From Chitinophaga agrisoli (GTDB lineage Bacteria; Bacteroidota; Bacteroidia; Chitinophagales; Chitinophagaceae), in assembly GCF_008386695.1 (NCBI RefSeq), contig NZ_VUOC01000004.1, positions 1,490,327-1,554,326 on the forward strand: 64,000 nucleotides of DNA, read 5' to 3'. Below the pieces are notes generated by a model. It ran no database searches. It was not told where the DNA came from and saw only the letters and a list, made by a program, of their open reading frames with translations. Made by a program: the position numbers and the translations under genes. This document shows, piece by piece, positions 50,986-59,847 of this stretch; position 1 is the first letter of the stretch; each line of letters opens with the position of its first letter.

Positions 50986-52209
50986 ATGAACAAACGCCTT
51001 TGGTCCGTATCCTTTTGCCTTATATCCGGTATCATCCTGTTATCTCAATGCATCCGCAAAGCCAACCAGCAGCAAGACCTGCGCGGGCCGCAATTTGCCG
51101 GCTCCGCCGCCTGTGTAAGCTGTCACAAAAGCATTTATGAGTCTTATGTAGCCACCGCCCATTACCATACTTCCCGCCCGGCCTCCCAGGCTACCGTAAA
51201 AGGCGGCTTTAATGCACCGGGTAACATCTTCCAATACAGCAACGGCATGCAGGTGCATATGGAAGCGCGGGATAGTGGCCTGTTCCAGGCAGCATATATG
51301 AACAATGCCATCCAGGAGGCCCACCGTTTTGATATTGCCGTGGGCTCTGGCCGCAAGGCGCAAACCTATCTTTACTGGACAGCGGGAAAGTATTTCCAGC
51401 TGCCCCTGTCTTATTTTGTAACAACACATAGCTGGGCCAACAGCCCCGGCTTCCCTCCTTCCTATCCAAAGTTCGACCGGATGATACCCGGCACCTGCTT
51501 TGGCTGCCATAGCTCCATGGTGGGCATTAAAAGCACGCAGATGGTAGGCCGGCACATGCAGGAGGAGTTCGAAAAAAACCAGCTGATCTACGGTATTGAC
51601 TGCGAGCGCTGTCATGGCCCCGCCCTGGAACATGCCGTTTTTCATACAGACCATCCGCAGGAAAAAGAAGCGCATTATATCACCAATATCCGCTCCCTGA
51701 AAAACCAGCAAAAGCTGGATATGTGCGCCGTATGCCATTCCGGCCTGCAAACGCCGCAGAAATCCATCTTCGGCTTCCGCCCCGGCGATGCCTACAGCGA
51801 CTATTTTTATCCGGATATTATGGGCCCCGGTAAACCGGAAGAGCTGGATGTACATGGCACCCAATACCAGCTGTTTACCGGCAGCAAATGTTTTAAGCAA
51901 AGCGTGAACATGAACTGTTCCACCTGCCATAATCCGCATACCAGTGAAAGGAATGTGCAAACGCTCTCCCAACGCTGTATCAGCTGCCACCAGCCTGATA
52001 GCCATCCCTGCAAGCTTACTTCCCTCCCGGCGGAGGTACTGGCGCAAAACTGTGTAGACTGCCACATGCCTAACCTACCCTCCGGCAATATCACCCTGCT
52101 TACCAACGGGCAGCAAAGGCCCACCGCCGATTCTATGCACACGCACCTGATCACGATTTATCCCGAGGCAACCGAGAAGATCATGCAGCAACTGGCTGTT
52201 AGCCATTAG
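50986..52209 (+). CDS. Heptaheme c-type cytochrome lipoprotein
   Basis: The 407-residue protein has seven CxxCH heme-attachment motifs (CVSCH, CFGCH, CERCH, CAVCH, CSTCH, CISCH, CVDCH). Its N-terminal signal ends LLSQC, so it is probably lipid-anchored, facing the periplasm or cell surface. The arrangement resembles cytochrome c554/NrfA-related multiheme families, but no catalytic CxxCK is seen, so it looks like an electron carrier rather than a nitrite reductase. The start at 50986 gives a normal signal peptide. TATCTTTA at about 50969 is a near-consensus -7 box. Confidence 0.88.
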   Translation: MNKRLWSVSFCLISGIILLSQCIRKANQQQDLRGPQFAGSAACVSCHKSIYESYVATAHYHTSRPASQATVKGGFNAPGNIFQYSNGMQVHMEARDSGLFQAAYMNNAIQEAHRFDIAVGSGRKAQTYLYWTAGKYFQLPLSYFVTTHSWANSPGFPPSYPKFDRMIPGTCFGCHSSMVGIKSTQMVGRHMQEEFEKNQLIYGIDCERCHGPALEHAVFHTDHPQEKEAHYITNIRSLKNQQKLDMCAVCHSGLQTPQKSIFGFRPGDAYSDYFYPDIMGPGKPEELDVHGTQYQLFTGSKCFKQSVNMNCSTCHNPHTSERNVQTLSQRCISCHQPDSHPCKLTSLPAEVLAQNCVDCHMPNLPSGNITLLTNGQQRPTADSMHTHLITIYPEATEKIMQQLAVSH

Positions 52210-52213
52210 CAAC

Positions 52214-52251
52214 AAAAAACATCCCCCAAAACCTTTCGGCCGGGAGATGTT
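52214..52251 (-). terminator. Terminator of the esterase gene
   Basis: On the reverse strand AACATCTCCC pairs with GGGGGATGTT (one G-U pair) and a T-run follows. It also marks the end of the converging cytochrome gene. Confidence 0.75.
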
Positions 52252-52283
52252 GTACTTATAGGACATGATCAAAACCCGTTGAT

Positions 52284-53318
52284 CTACTGCAGATGAAGCT
52301 TTAACTCCGTATACAATTGCCGTAAGGAAACCTGTACCGCCGGCAAATGATTGATCGCATTCAGTAACTGAAAATCATGGATCATACTATTGTACCGTAC
52401 CGTAGTACATTCCACGCCGGCCTCGCTTAATTTTTTACCATATGCTTCGCCTTCATCCCGCAGCGGATCATTTTCTGCCGTTTGAATAAGCGCGGGGGCC
52501 ACGCCCTTCAATTGCTCCAATGTTGCCTGTAAAGGCGCTGCATACCGTTCCTTCCGTGTAGCGGCATCCGGCGCATACATAGACCAGCCATACTGCATAA
52601 AAGCCCTGGACAGGAAACGTTCGTCAGCAAACGCCTTGTAGGATCCCGTTTCAAAGTTCGCATCCAATGCAGGATACAGCAATGCCTGGAAGCGTATGGC
52701 CGGCGCGCCCTTATCCCTGGCCATCAGCGCCACGGCGGCCGCCATGTTGCCGCCCACGCTGTTGCCCGCTAAAGCTATACGCGAGCCATCCGCTTTGATC
52801 TCGCTGCCGTGCTCAGACACCCATTTAGTAGCGGCATAAGCCTGGTTGATCTGCGTGGGGAATTTTGCTTCGCGGATGAAAGTATAGTCAACAAAAACGC
52901 CTACAGAATGCGTGTTCACCACCAGATCGCGTACCAGCCTTTTGTGATTTTCAAAACTACCGGCGATCCATACACCGCCGTGAAAGAACATAATTACGGG
53001 CAACACCTCCTGCGTACCGCTGGGCCGCAGGATATAGATAGGCACTTCTACCCCATCCTGCGTAATGGTCCGCTGGGTAATATCCACACCACTAAGATCT
53101 ACCTGGGTCTTGTTCTGCAAACCAGTGAGGCCTTCGCTGGGGCCTTTACCCGGCAGCAACCAAAGCGGTGTGGTATTTTTACCAGCTTCGTTTAATTCCT
53201 TTAAGAAAGGACGGATAGCAGGATCAATATTGGGATCCTTTGATGCGTCTACATGTTGTGCGGTAGCGCCAATAGATATGCCGATCAGAGCCATAAGAAA
53301 TATGAGTTTAGTTTTCAT
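52284..53318 (-). CDS. Secreted alpha/beta hydrolase (HSL-type esterase)
   Basis: The 344-residue protein has a signal peptide (cut after ISIGATAQ), the HSL-family oxyanion motif FFHGGVW (HGG 113-115), nucleophile S187 in GNSVGG, and a late Asp/His pair (ENDPLRDEG and MIHDFQ). HSL-type enzymes cleave short acyl esters. The ATG at 53318 is chosen for the signal peptide. It shares a repeat-type operator, at the same distance from the -7 box, with the MBL-fold gene beside it. Both are likely controlled by the AraC regulator at 54598-55485. Confidence 0.88.
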   Translation of the reverse strand: MKTKLIFLMALIGISIGATAQHVDASKDPNIDPAIRPFLKELNEAGKNTTPLWLLPGKGPSEGLTGLQNKTQVDLSGVDITQRTITQDGVEVPIYILRPSGTQEVLPVIMFFHGGVWIAGSFENHKRLVRDLVVNTHSVGVFVDYTFIREAKFPTQINQAYAATKWVSEHGSEIKADGSRIALAGNSVGGNMAAAVALMARDKGAPAIRFQALLYPALDANFETGSYKAFADERFLSRAFMQYGWSMYAPDAATRKERYAAPLQATLEQLKGVAPALIQTAENDPLRDEGEAYGKKLSEAGVECTTVRYNSMIHDFQLLNAINHLPAVQVSLRQLYTELKLHLQ

Positions 53319-53390
53319 GATCCATTTTTTTTTGCAGTAAACAGAGATGGTTTTTGTTTCGTACAATGCTGTTGTTTTATTATGATAACT

Positions 53391-53398
53391 CAAAGTTA
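53391..53398 (-). promoter_or_regulatory. -7 box of the esterase gene
   Basis: The reverse strand reads TAACTTTG. No -33 TTG is present at the right distance, as expected for an activator-dependent promoter. The two operator repeats begin 22 bases upstream. Confidence 0.65.
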
Positions 53399-53420
53399 GC
53401 TATGCCAGGCGGGCCCCATT

Positions 53421-53454
53421 TGTGATATTCACCAGATATCAGGTAATTTTCGTG
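53421..53454. promoter_or_regulatory. AraC-type operator of the esterase gene
   Basis: TGTGATATTCACC (53421-53433) and GGTAATTTTCGTG (53442-53454) are direct repeats with a 21-bp period. They match the pair at 54561-54594. Confidence 0.65.
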
Positions 53455-53478
53455 GACCGTTATGATCCGGGCGCCCCA

Positions 53479-53523
53479 AAAAAAACAGGTAAGCAGCTGT
53501 TGCTATCAACAGCTGCTTACCTG
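53479..53523 (-). terminator. Terminator of the MBL-fold gene
   Basis: A perfect 17-bp stem (53486-53502 with 53507-53523) and a 4-base loop; on the reverse strand seven T residues follow. Confidence 0.9.
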
Positions 53524-53548
53524 TAAATTTTAAACCTTACTGCTATAA

Positions 53549-54508
53549 TTACTTTGTTCTTCCGCTTACACTATATGGAACAGGCAACCACTCATAACCG
53601 TTACCCGCAGCCCTTAAGCGCCCAAGGCCAGGATAAGAAAGATGGTCTGCTGCAATCAGGTAACCCCGCGCAGCCGCCTCCTGGTATAACCGTTTCCGCT
53701 GGGCTATGCCTTTTTCCTTGTCTACATCAAACCCGTCCGGAATACCCGGATCCGCAAACTGCACGCCACCTACATGAATAAGATCACCCCAGAACACCAG
53801 CTTATCTCCATCGCTTTCCAGCACATAGATAGTATGGCCAGGCGTGTGCCCCGGCGTAGGTATACGTTGTATGCCCGGAAACACCTCCATACCCTCCGTA
53901 AACGTTTTGACCTTGCCGGCGCTCAGGTAAGGGGCAAACACTTTTTGTGCATTGATAAATGATTTCTTGTTAGAAGAAAGGGCAACCGTATCCGCTTTTT
54001 CCATCCGCTCCTTATCCAGCCAGTAATCAAGATCCAGTTTGTTTACATGTATAACGGCATTGGGGAACACCATTTTTCCCTGTATGCTCAATCCGCCGGA
54101 ATGGTCGTTGTGAATATGCGTAAGCAGGATATCGCTGATCTGCTCCGGCTCGTAACCTGCTGCCCGCAGGCTACTCACCAGACGGCCGCCATAATGAGGC
54201 CCAAATAATTCGCCGGAGCCGGTGTCCAGCAGGATCATTTTATCTCCGGTATGGATCAAAAATGCATTAATGGATACTTCTATCGGATTATTAAGATAAG
54301 CGGAGCGTAACAACGCCGGCGCTTTGTCCGGTGCTTTTGTATGCAGCAATTTTTCTGCATCCAGCGAAACAGTGCCGTCGGATAAAGCAATCACTTCCAC
54401 ACGCCCTACCTTGATACGGTAATACGCCGCCTGTTGGGCAAGTAGGGTATTAGTGGCAATAGTAAGTAAGAATAATAAGATAACGTGGATAGGATACATC
54501 GTTTTCAT
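53549..54508 (-). CDS. Secreted MBL-fold metallo-hydrolase
   Basis: The 319-residue protein has a signal peptide (cut after TLLAQ) and the zinc motif HIHNDH (H131, H133, D135, H136), then GHTPGHT and DHLSYPGLGRL toward the end. It looks like lactonase/quorum-quenching or arylesterase types (AidC-like), with FLIHTGDKMILLDTGSG in the usual place. A lactone or other ester is a guess. It shares its operator with the secreted esterase and lies 89 bases downstream of the AraC regulator gene. Confidence 0.88.
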   Translation of the reverse strand: MKTMYPIHVILLFLLTIATNTLLAQQAAYYRIKVGRVEVIALSDGTVSLDAEKLLHTKAPDKAPALLRSAYLNNPIEVSINAFLIHTGDKMILLDTGSGELFGPHYGGRLVSSLRAAGYEPEQISDILLTHIHNDHSGGLSIQGKMVFPNAVIHVNKLDLDYWLDKERMEKADTVALSSNKKSFINAQKVFAPYLSAGKVKTFTEGMEVFPGIQRIPTPGHTPGHTIYVLESDGDKLVFWGDLIHVGGVQFADPGIPDGFDVDKEKGIAQRKRLYQEAAARGYLIAADHLSYPGLGRLRAAGNGYEWLPVPYSVSGRTK

Positions 54509-54530
54509 TGTTCAATATTTTATGGTATCC

Positions 54531-54538
54531 CAAATGTA
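54531..54538 (-). promoter_or_regulatory. -7 box of the MBL-fold gene
   Basis: The reverse strand reads TACATTTG. As at the esterase gene, there is no -33, and the operator repeats begin 22 bases upstream. Confidence 0.65.
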
Positions 54539-54560
54539 GATGTAGCCGGTGAGAGCCACT

Positions 54561-54594
54561 GGTAATATTCACCATAGGAACGGTAATATTCGTG
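54561..54594. promoter_or_regulatory. AraC-type operator of the MBL-fold gene
   Basis: GGTAATATTCACC (54561-54573) and GGTAATATTCGTG (54582-54594) are direct repeats with a 21-bp period, one helical face, directly downstream of the araC stop. Confidence 0.7.
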
Positions 54595-54597
54595 AAT

Positions 54598-55485
54598 CTA
54601 ATGACAACTTCCCGCCCTGGCAAAGGAGTTCCGGAAATCCTCCGGCGGCAGCCCCGTTTGTTTTTTAAAGAATTTAGAGAAATAGGAAGCGTCCTTAAAG
54701 TTCAACTGGTAGGCAATTTCTGATATGGATAGATCTATATTGGTGATCAGGCGTTTTGCCTCCAGCACCACGCGGTCCCGGATGATCTCCCCCGCCGGCT
54801 TGGCGATGATCGCGTTACAGATCATGTTTAGATAATTGGGCGATATACAAAGCAGGTCAGCATATTCACTGGGAAGCCGCAGCGTGGTGATGTTCTTGTC
54901 TGTGAGATCAATAAACTTCTTAAAGATATTAAATTGTGGATGGTGGAGTTTCAGATGGAGGTTTTCGTGCTGTAGCCGGCCAAGATTGATAAACAGCGCT
55001 ACCAGCAATACCTTTATCATATCCGCGCTATTGGGCTGATTGGCCTCTGATTCCTGCACGATACAGGTCATGAGCCGCAGGATTTCCGGCTGCAGTTCCT
55101 CCGGCAGGTATATCACAGAAGTGGATGGCTTTCCGCAGAAATAAGGAAATTGGTCAAGATAACTGGGATTTAATAAAAATGCTTTGAAGAAAGGAGCCGT
55201 AAAATTGATCACGATCCCATCCACTTCCCCTTCAAAATCCCAGCTATGTACCTGTCCGGGAATCATAAAGTACATCTGGAAAGGCGTTACGGGAAACGTT
55301 ACAAAATCGATCGAATGTGTGCCTCCTCCCTTCGTAAAAAGCAACATATGAAAGAAATCATGCTTATGCGGCTGGCATAAATTGGGATGCGTCTCCAGGT
55401 AGGGAGCAAATCGGCTGACAATAATATCCTCACTCTTAAAATCCGATATTTTTCTGATGTTGTAAACGGGCAGGTCCTTTTTCAT
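54598..55485 (-). CDS. AraC family transcription regulator
   Basis: The 295-residue protein has an N-terminal cupin-like sensing domain (about 30-140; PHKHDFFHMLLFTKGGGTHSID) and a C-terminal AraC double HTH (about 195-290), with ISEIAYQLNFKDASYFSKFFKKQTGLPPEDFR as the second HTH. It most likely activates the MBL-fold and esterase genes, whose promoters lack -33 boxes and carry matching repeats. A small ligand such as the ester/lactone substrate may be the signal. Confidence 0.92.
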   Translation of the reverse strand: MKKDLPVYNIRKISDFKSEDIIVSRFAPYLETHPNLCQPHKHDFFHMLLFTKGGGTHSIDFVTFPVTPFQMYFMIPGQVHSWDFEGEVDGIVINFTAPFFKAFLLNPSYLDQFPYFCGKPSTSVIYLPEELQPEILRLMTCIVQESEANQPNSADMIKVLLVALFINLGRLQHENLHLKLHHPQFNIFKKFIDLTDKNITTLRLPSEYADLLCISPNYLNMICNAIIAKPAGEIIRDRVVLEAKRLITNIDLSISEIAYQLNFKDASYFSKFFKKQTGLPPEDFRNSFARAGSCH

Positions 55486-55787
55486 ATGACGTAAAGATTG
55501 TTGCGCAGATTGGAAAGAAATGGCTGGCTGATGTTAACTTAATGTTATTTCCCGTATTGTTTCAGTAAAATGGCACAGGCCGCATGACATGGAACTGCAT
55601 AGCAGCATGGTGATCAAATTTGCCATTTGGTCTTGATGTTTGTTCACTGTTTGCCTTTAAATAGCTGAAAAACAATTACATATGAAACAGCCTTTTAACC
55701 ATCTTCAAGAGGGGGCTTAAGAACCTTGAAGCGCTGTACCCCAAATGTAAGTTTTGTTTTAATAAATCCAATACATGCAGCGCCAAT
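55486..55787. other. Intergenic stretch, no gene assigned
   Basis: Around 300 bases between the araC start and the protease terminator. A short inverted pair CTTCAAG/CTTGAAG lies near 55705 and a 12-codon frame near 55681; neither supports a gene. Confidence 0.4.
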
Positions 55788-55819
55788 TAAAAATCCCCCC
55801 ATCGTAAAGACGGGGGGAT
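55786..55819 (-). terminator. Terminator of the SusCD-protease operon
   Basis: An 8-bp GC stem (ATCCCCCC with GGGGGGAT) and an 11-base loop; on the reverse strand a T-rich run follows. Confidence 0.85.
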
Positions 55820-55890
55820 ACATCGCACTTATCAACCATCAGGGAACAGGGACAGGACGCATAGGATAGGTGTCAACCTTTTATCAGTAC

Positions 55891-58413
55891 TTATTTTATC
55901 GCAAACTTTCTGGTGATCTTGTCATTCATCTCCCGCAGGTGGATCCTGGTGATATTATCCAGCCCCGGGTTTAACAGGCTCTTTTTGATCAGGGCCTGCT
56001 GTGTGCGCAGCTCCTCCCGCAGTATGCCCTGCAGATCGGAGTAGGTAGGGTGAAAAGACCCTATGGTGATATTATACTGGTCATCCGGGGCAAATGCCTG
56101 CTCCAGCACGCGGTTCAGATAAGTCTCCTGCAGGTTGCGGCGGTATACTTCCACATTTTTGCCCTGGTACAGCTCTGTATAGATGGACTTATCCATATCA
56201 GCAAAGAAATCCTGCACGCCATAGGCTTTTTTACCCTGCTCTATCTCTGCCGTCAGCAGGTGGCTCAGGCGCGCACGGCTTATGAGGCTGTTCATGGCAG
56301 ATATCTGCAGGTCGGAGAGCTCCATCGTAAAGTTTACCTGGCAACGCTCTATCAGGCTTTTTTCGTTCAGCCACATGGGGGTGATAAAGAACTCCCGGTT
56401 GATGAATGCCATGGCTTCCTGCTGTTTCGCCTTGCTTACGATCTCCTCTATAGGGCCAGGCTGGGCGCCCACTTTAGGGGTATGGTATACGCCGCCTATG
56501 TTCTTCATCACATGGCCTACATACATAACATATTGGCTCCATATTGTGCCCAGTTCATCCTTCACCCCTTCAGATGATTCTTGCGGAGCGGCGTTCCAGG
56601 CGGCCACCTGCGGCATAATACGTTGCAGGTTCTTAATGCCGTAGGCGCTGGCCTTCATGGCGTTGTCGCCCAGGTCTTCGTTCTGACTGCGCGGGTCTGC
56701 CGGCTCCATTTCGCTGCCAAACCACAGACGCGGGTTGCGCAGGCTGTCCGTCACGATCTTTGTCAGCGCCAGCTGCTCTTCCCAGGGCGTTTTATACTCC
56801 GGCCGCCAGCGGTAACCCCATTCAATGGCCCAGTTATCATAGTCATTAATACGGGGGAACAGGCCAGCCGCGCCAATATGATCCTCCGGCTGCGCTACGT
56901 AGTTAAAACGTGCATAGTCCATAATAGAAGGCGTATGGCCATGGGCTTCCACCCATTGTTTGTTACGCAGGTTCTCTACCGGCACGGTGGAGGAAGCACC
57001 AAAATTGTGCAGCAATCCCAGCGTATGTCCTACTTCATGCGAGGATACAAACCGGATCAGCTGTCCCATCAGCTCATCGTCAAACTCGCGTTTACGGGCG
57101 CGCGGGTCCACAGCGGCGCACTGCACCATGTACCAGTCGTGCAACAGCTTCATAACATTGTGATACCAGAAAATATGGCTTTCGATGATCTCGCCGCTGC
57201 GGGGGTCGCATACGTTAGGCCCCATGGCATTCATGATATAGGAAGGGCGGTAGATGATAGCAGAATGGCTGGCGTCATCCAGGCTCCAGGTGCTGTCTTC
57301 CTGTTCAGAAGGCGCTTCCCTGGCATAGACCGCATTTTTGAAACCGGCACGCTCAAAGGCATGCTGCCAGTCATTTACGCCCTGTATCAGGTACGGTATC
57401 CACTTCTTTGGCGTGGCAGGGTCTATGTAAAACACGATGGGTTTGGCCGGCTCTACCAGCTCTCCCCTTTTGTATTTTTCTACGTCTTCCGGTTTGGGCT
57501 CCAGGCGCCAGCGGCGCGCATACACCACTTCTTTTACGCCCTGCGGGTTAGCGTCAAAATCGCGGAAGCCTGTGGCAAAATAGCCAACACGCTCATCCCG
57601 CAAACGGCCCTGCATGGGTTTTTCCGGCAGCAGCACCAGGGAGGAGTTCAGCTCCAGCGAGTAATTGGCCCCGGCAGGATTGAGCCCTGCCGCATAGGTT
57701 TTCAGGGCCCGCACCTCCAGGTTGTTGGTATAGGTATGAACGTATTTTATGTAGCTGCGGTCATTCTGCTGGCCGCTAACGCCGGCACGCTCCTTTATCT
57801 TCTGATGCTGGAAATACAGGATCTCATTATCGCTGTTCAGGAAATCAGTTACGTCTATCACCATAGCACTGGAGTCCGGGTTAAAGGCCAGTATAGGGAA
57901 TGCGGCGGCAATAGGCTGCACGTTATTCTTTTGCACGGCGGCAAACATGGCACGGGTGCTGTCAGAAGTGTATTCAGAAAAAGACATCCTTCTCAGGAAC
58001 AACTTATTTGAAGGCCCTCTTTCAAAGCTGTACACCGCTTCGCCTATCTCATCGCCAGCCAGGCCCCAGGGACCGTTACGCATGTCTACAGAGGCTTTGG
58101 CAATACGGTTCACGGTTAGTATATCACGGCCAAACAAGGACCTGGGGATCTCGAAATAGAATTTATCATCCTTACTGTGCACGGTAATAAACCCTTTACA
58201 GGTATGCACATCTTTGGTGATCACTTCCTCATACTTCTTGATGGGAGTGGCTTCTTTTTTCTTGGCGGAATCAGCTGCCGGTTTATTGGCGGAAGGAGCA
58301 GCGGCCGTTTCCTCTTTTCCATGTTTCCGTTTCTTTTGAGCGATGGCGGTGCTGCCTGCGCTGATCACAGCGCACAACAATAGCACGCCAAAAATACTGG
58401 TGCTTCGTTTCAT
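55891..58413 (-). CDS. Zinc-dependent metalloprotease (DUF5117/DUF4953 type)
   Basis: The 840-residue secreted protein has a signal peptide (about 1-25), then a Lys/Ala-rich linker, a DUF5117-like beta region (about 75-300) and a protease domain with HEVGHTLGLLH (459-469). This is the metzincin form HExxHxxGxxH, and a Met-turn-like SIMDYARFNY follows. DUF5117 proteins are common in Bacteroidota, often near SusCD pairs. It lies 54 bases after SusD on the same strand, which hints that this Sus-like locus takes up peptides rather than glycans. The specificity is unknown. Confidence 0.88.
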   Translation of the reverse strand: MKRSTSIFGVLLLCAVISAGSTAIAQKKRKHGKEETAAAPSANKPAADSAKKKEATPIKKYEEVITKDVHTCKGFITVHSKDDKFYFEIPRSLFGRDILTVNRIAKASVDMRNGPWGLAGDEIGEAVYSFERGPSNKLFLRRMSFSEYTSDSTRAMFAAVQKNNVQPIAAAFPILAFNPDSSAMVIDVTDFLNSDNEILYFQHQKIKERAGVSGQQNDRSYIKYVHTYTNNLEVRALKTYAAGLNPAGANYSLELNSSLVLLPEKPMQGRLRDERVGYFATGFRDFDANPQGVKEVVYARRWRLEPKPEDVEKYKRGELVEPAKPIVFYIDPATPKKWIPYLIQGVNDWQHAFERAGFKNAVYAREAPSEQEDSTWSLDDASHSAIIYRPSYIMNAMGPNVCDPRSGEIIESHIFWYHNVMKLLHDWYMVQCAAVDPRARKREFDDELMGQLIRFVSSHEVGHTLGLLHNFGASSTVPVENLRNKQWVEAHGHTPSIMDYARFNYVAQPEDHIGAAGLFPRINDYDNWAIEWGYRWRPEYKTPWEEQLALTKIVTDSLRNPRLWFGSEMEPADPRSQNEDLGDNAMKASAYGIKNLQRIMPQVAAWNAAPQESSEGVKDELGTIWSQYVMYVGHVMKNIGGVYHTPKVGAQPGPIEEIVSKAKQQEAMAFINREFFITPMWLNEKSLIERCQVNFTMELSDLQISAMNSLISRARLSHLLTAEIEQGKKAYGVQDFFADMDKSIYTELYQGKNVEVYRRNLQETYLNRVLEQAFAPDDQYNITIGSFHPTYSDLQGILREELRTQQALIKKSLLNPGLDNITRIHLREMNDKITRKFAIK

Positions 58414-58467
58414 TATAGAGCTATTGATTGTTTGATGGTCATCCGACCAGTTTTCGTTACTTTTTAC

Positions 58468-59844
58468 TTACCGCGGGTTTTGTGTGATCTCCGGGTTCAT
58501 AGTGATATACTTGTTGGCGATAGGGAACATATAGCGGTTGCCGTTAGGTTCCAGCGTATAGGTTTGCCCTTTGAAGCTGCGGGTAACCGTAGCAGCAAAA
58601 GCGGCCTCTTTGTTCAACCGCTTCTGGTCAAACCAGCGGAAACCGCGGCCCATCAACTCCAGGCCCCGCTCATCTATAGTCAGGCGCAGGGCGGCGGCAG
58701 GGTTAGTTGCCTGCAATGGCGTATAGTCTTCCGGTTTAAAACGGTGCCGGCGCAGCTCATTCAGCACATCCAGCGCGGCGCCGGTATTACCAGCCCTGGC
58801 GGCGCATTCTGCTTTTATCAGCATCATTTCCGGAACAGAGGGCCCTACAAAGGCGCCTTCGTTGGTGATCCTGGGCCGGTAATAACCGCGCCCTACAAAA
58901 CCGTAGTAACCAAATACTACGCCATCCGCGGTAAATAACTGGTAACGCAGGTCATGGGTGGTATCAAACTTTTGCAGCAATGATTCGCTGAGCGGAAAAT
59001 TATACGCCGTGCTATTAGCCAGCTTCTTTTCGAAAATGATCTCCGGGTCCTGCAGCTTCAGCGGCAGTTTGGAAACATCTGCCGCATAATCTGCCAGGTT
59101 CAGCAACGTATGCTGGCGGGCCAGCGCGCTATCGGCATATTTACCGGCATTGGGATAATCGCCCTGTTGCAGGCAAGCCCTGGCCAGCACGGCATAAGCG
59201 CCCGCACGGGATGGGGTGATGGAATAGGCTGGCAGATCGTCCAGGTCTGGCATAGCTGCCTGCAGGTCCTCTTTTATATGGTCGTATACGGCCTGTACAG
59301 AGGCCCTTTGCAGGCTGCCGGTAAAATCCGGCGTTACCGGCATCGGCACGCCAGCATCAGTAGCGGCCGTGGCAGCGTCATATTGTTTGGCATATACGTT
59401 TACCAAATTCAGGTAAGCCAATGCCCGGTGTACCAGGGCCTGGGCGTTGATATTCTTTTTCTCCGCGCCTGTACCGCCATCACTGTCTGCTACGCCGGCA
59501 ATGACCAGGTTGCAGTAATAGATCTGCTTATACATGATATTCCAGTCCGGATCATCATTATCCACGTATATATCCGGCGCCCAGGTATACACGTTCACTG
59601 CGGCCTGTGGTATGCGGGTCTGCAGGTTATCATCCAGCGCGCCAATATCATCTGCCGCTACCATCGGATAAAAGCAGGCATTCTCCATGGTAAGCTGATC
59701 GTTTAGTAATCCCTGGTAATCTTTGGTCAGGTGCAGGGTCCTTTTACCCACCTGCTCTATTTCCACGTATTTGCGGCAACCGCTGCCTGCCAGCAGCCAC
59801 AGGCCCAGCAGGTATATGATATATCTCCTATTCATGATTGGCAT
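58468..59844 (-). CDS. susD: RagB/SusD family lipoprotein
   Basis: The 458-residue lipoprotein (signal ending LLAGSGC) has the SusD fold: YCNLVIAGVAD, ALVHRALAYLNLVNVYAKQYD in the TPR region, and the C-terminal LTIDERGLELMGRGFRWFDQKRLN. It is rather short for SusD (often 500 or more). It follows SusC by 3 bases and precedes the protease. The second ATG (three codons in) is an alternative start. Confidence 0.93.
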   Translation of the reverse strand: MPIMNRRYIIYLLGLWLLAGSGCRKYVEIEQVGKRTLHLTKDYQGLLNDQLTMENACFYPMVAADDIGALDDNLQTRIPQAAVNVYTWAPDIYVDNDDPDWNIMYKQIYYCNLVIAGVADSDGGTGAEKKNINAQALVHRALAYLNLVNVYAKQYDAATAATDAGVPMPVTPDFTGSLQRASVQAVYDHIKEDLQAAMPDLDDLPAYSITPSRAGAYAVLARACLQQGDYPNAGKYADSALARQHTLLNLADYAADVSKLPLKLQDPEIIFEKKLANSTAYNFPLSESLLQKFDTTHDLRYQLFTADGVVFGYYGFVGRGYYRPRITNEGAFVGPSVPEMMLIKAECAARAGNTGAALDVLNELRRHRFKPEDYTPLQATNPAAALRLTIDERGLELMGRGFRWFDQKRLNKEAAFAATVTRSFKGQTYTLEPNGNRYMFPIANKYITMNPEITQNPR

Positions 59845-59847
59845 AGA

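Noticed and set aside
51040-52065. 341-codon reverse-strand frame over the cytochrome gene
   Set aside because: The forward strand has seven CxxCH motifs and a signal peptide, so the reverse frame is a shadow.
56581-58011. 476-codon open frame on the forward strand antisense to the metalloprotease
   Set aside because: It mirrors the strong codon bias of the protease gene and has no domain or start signals; the protease with its HExxH motif is the real gene.
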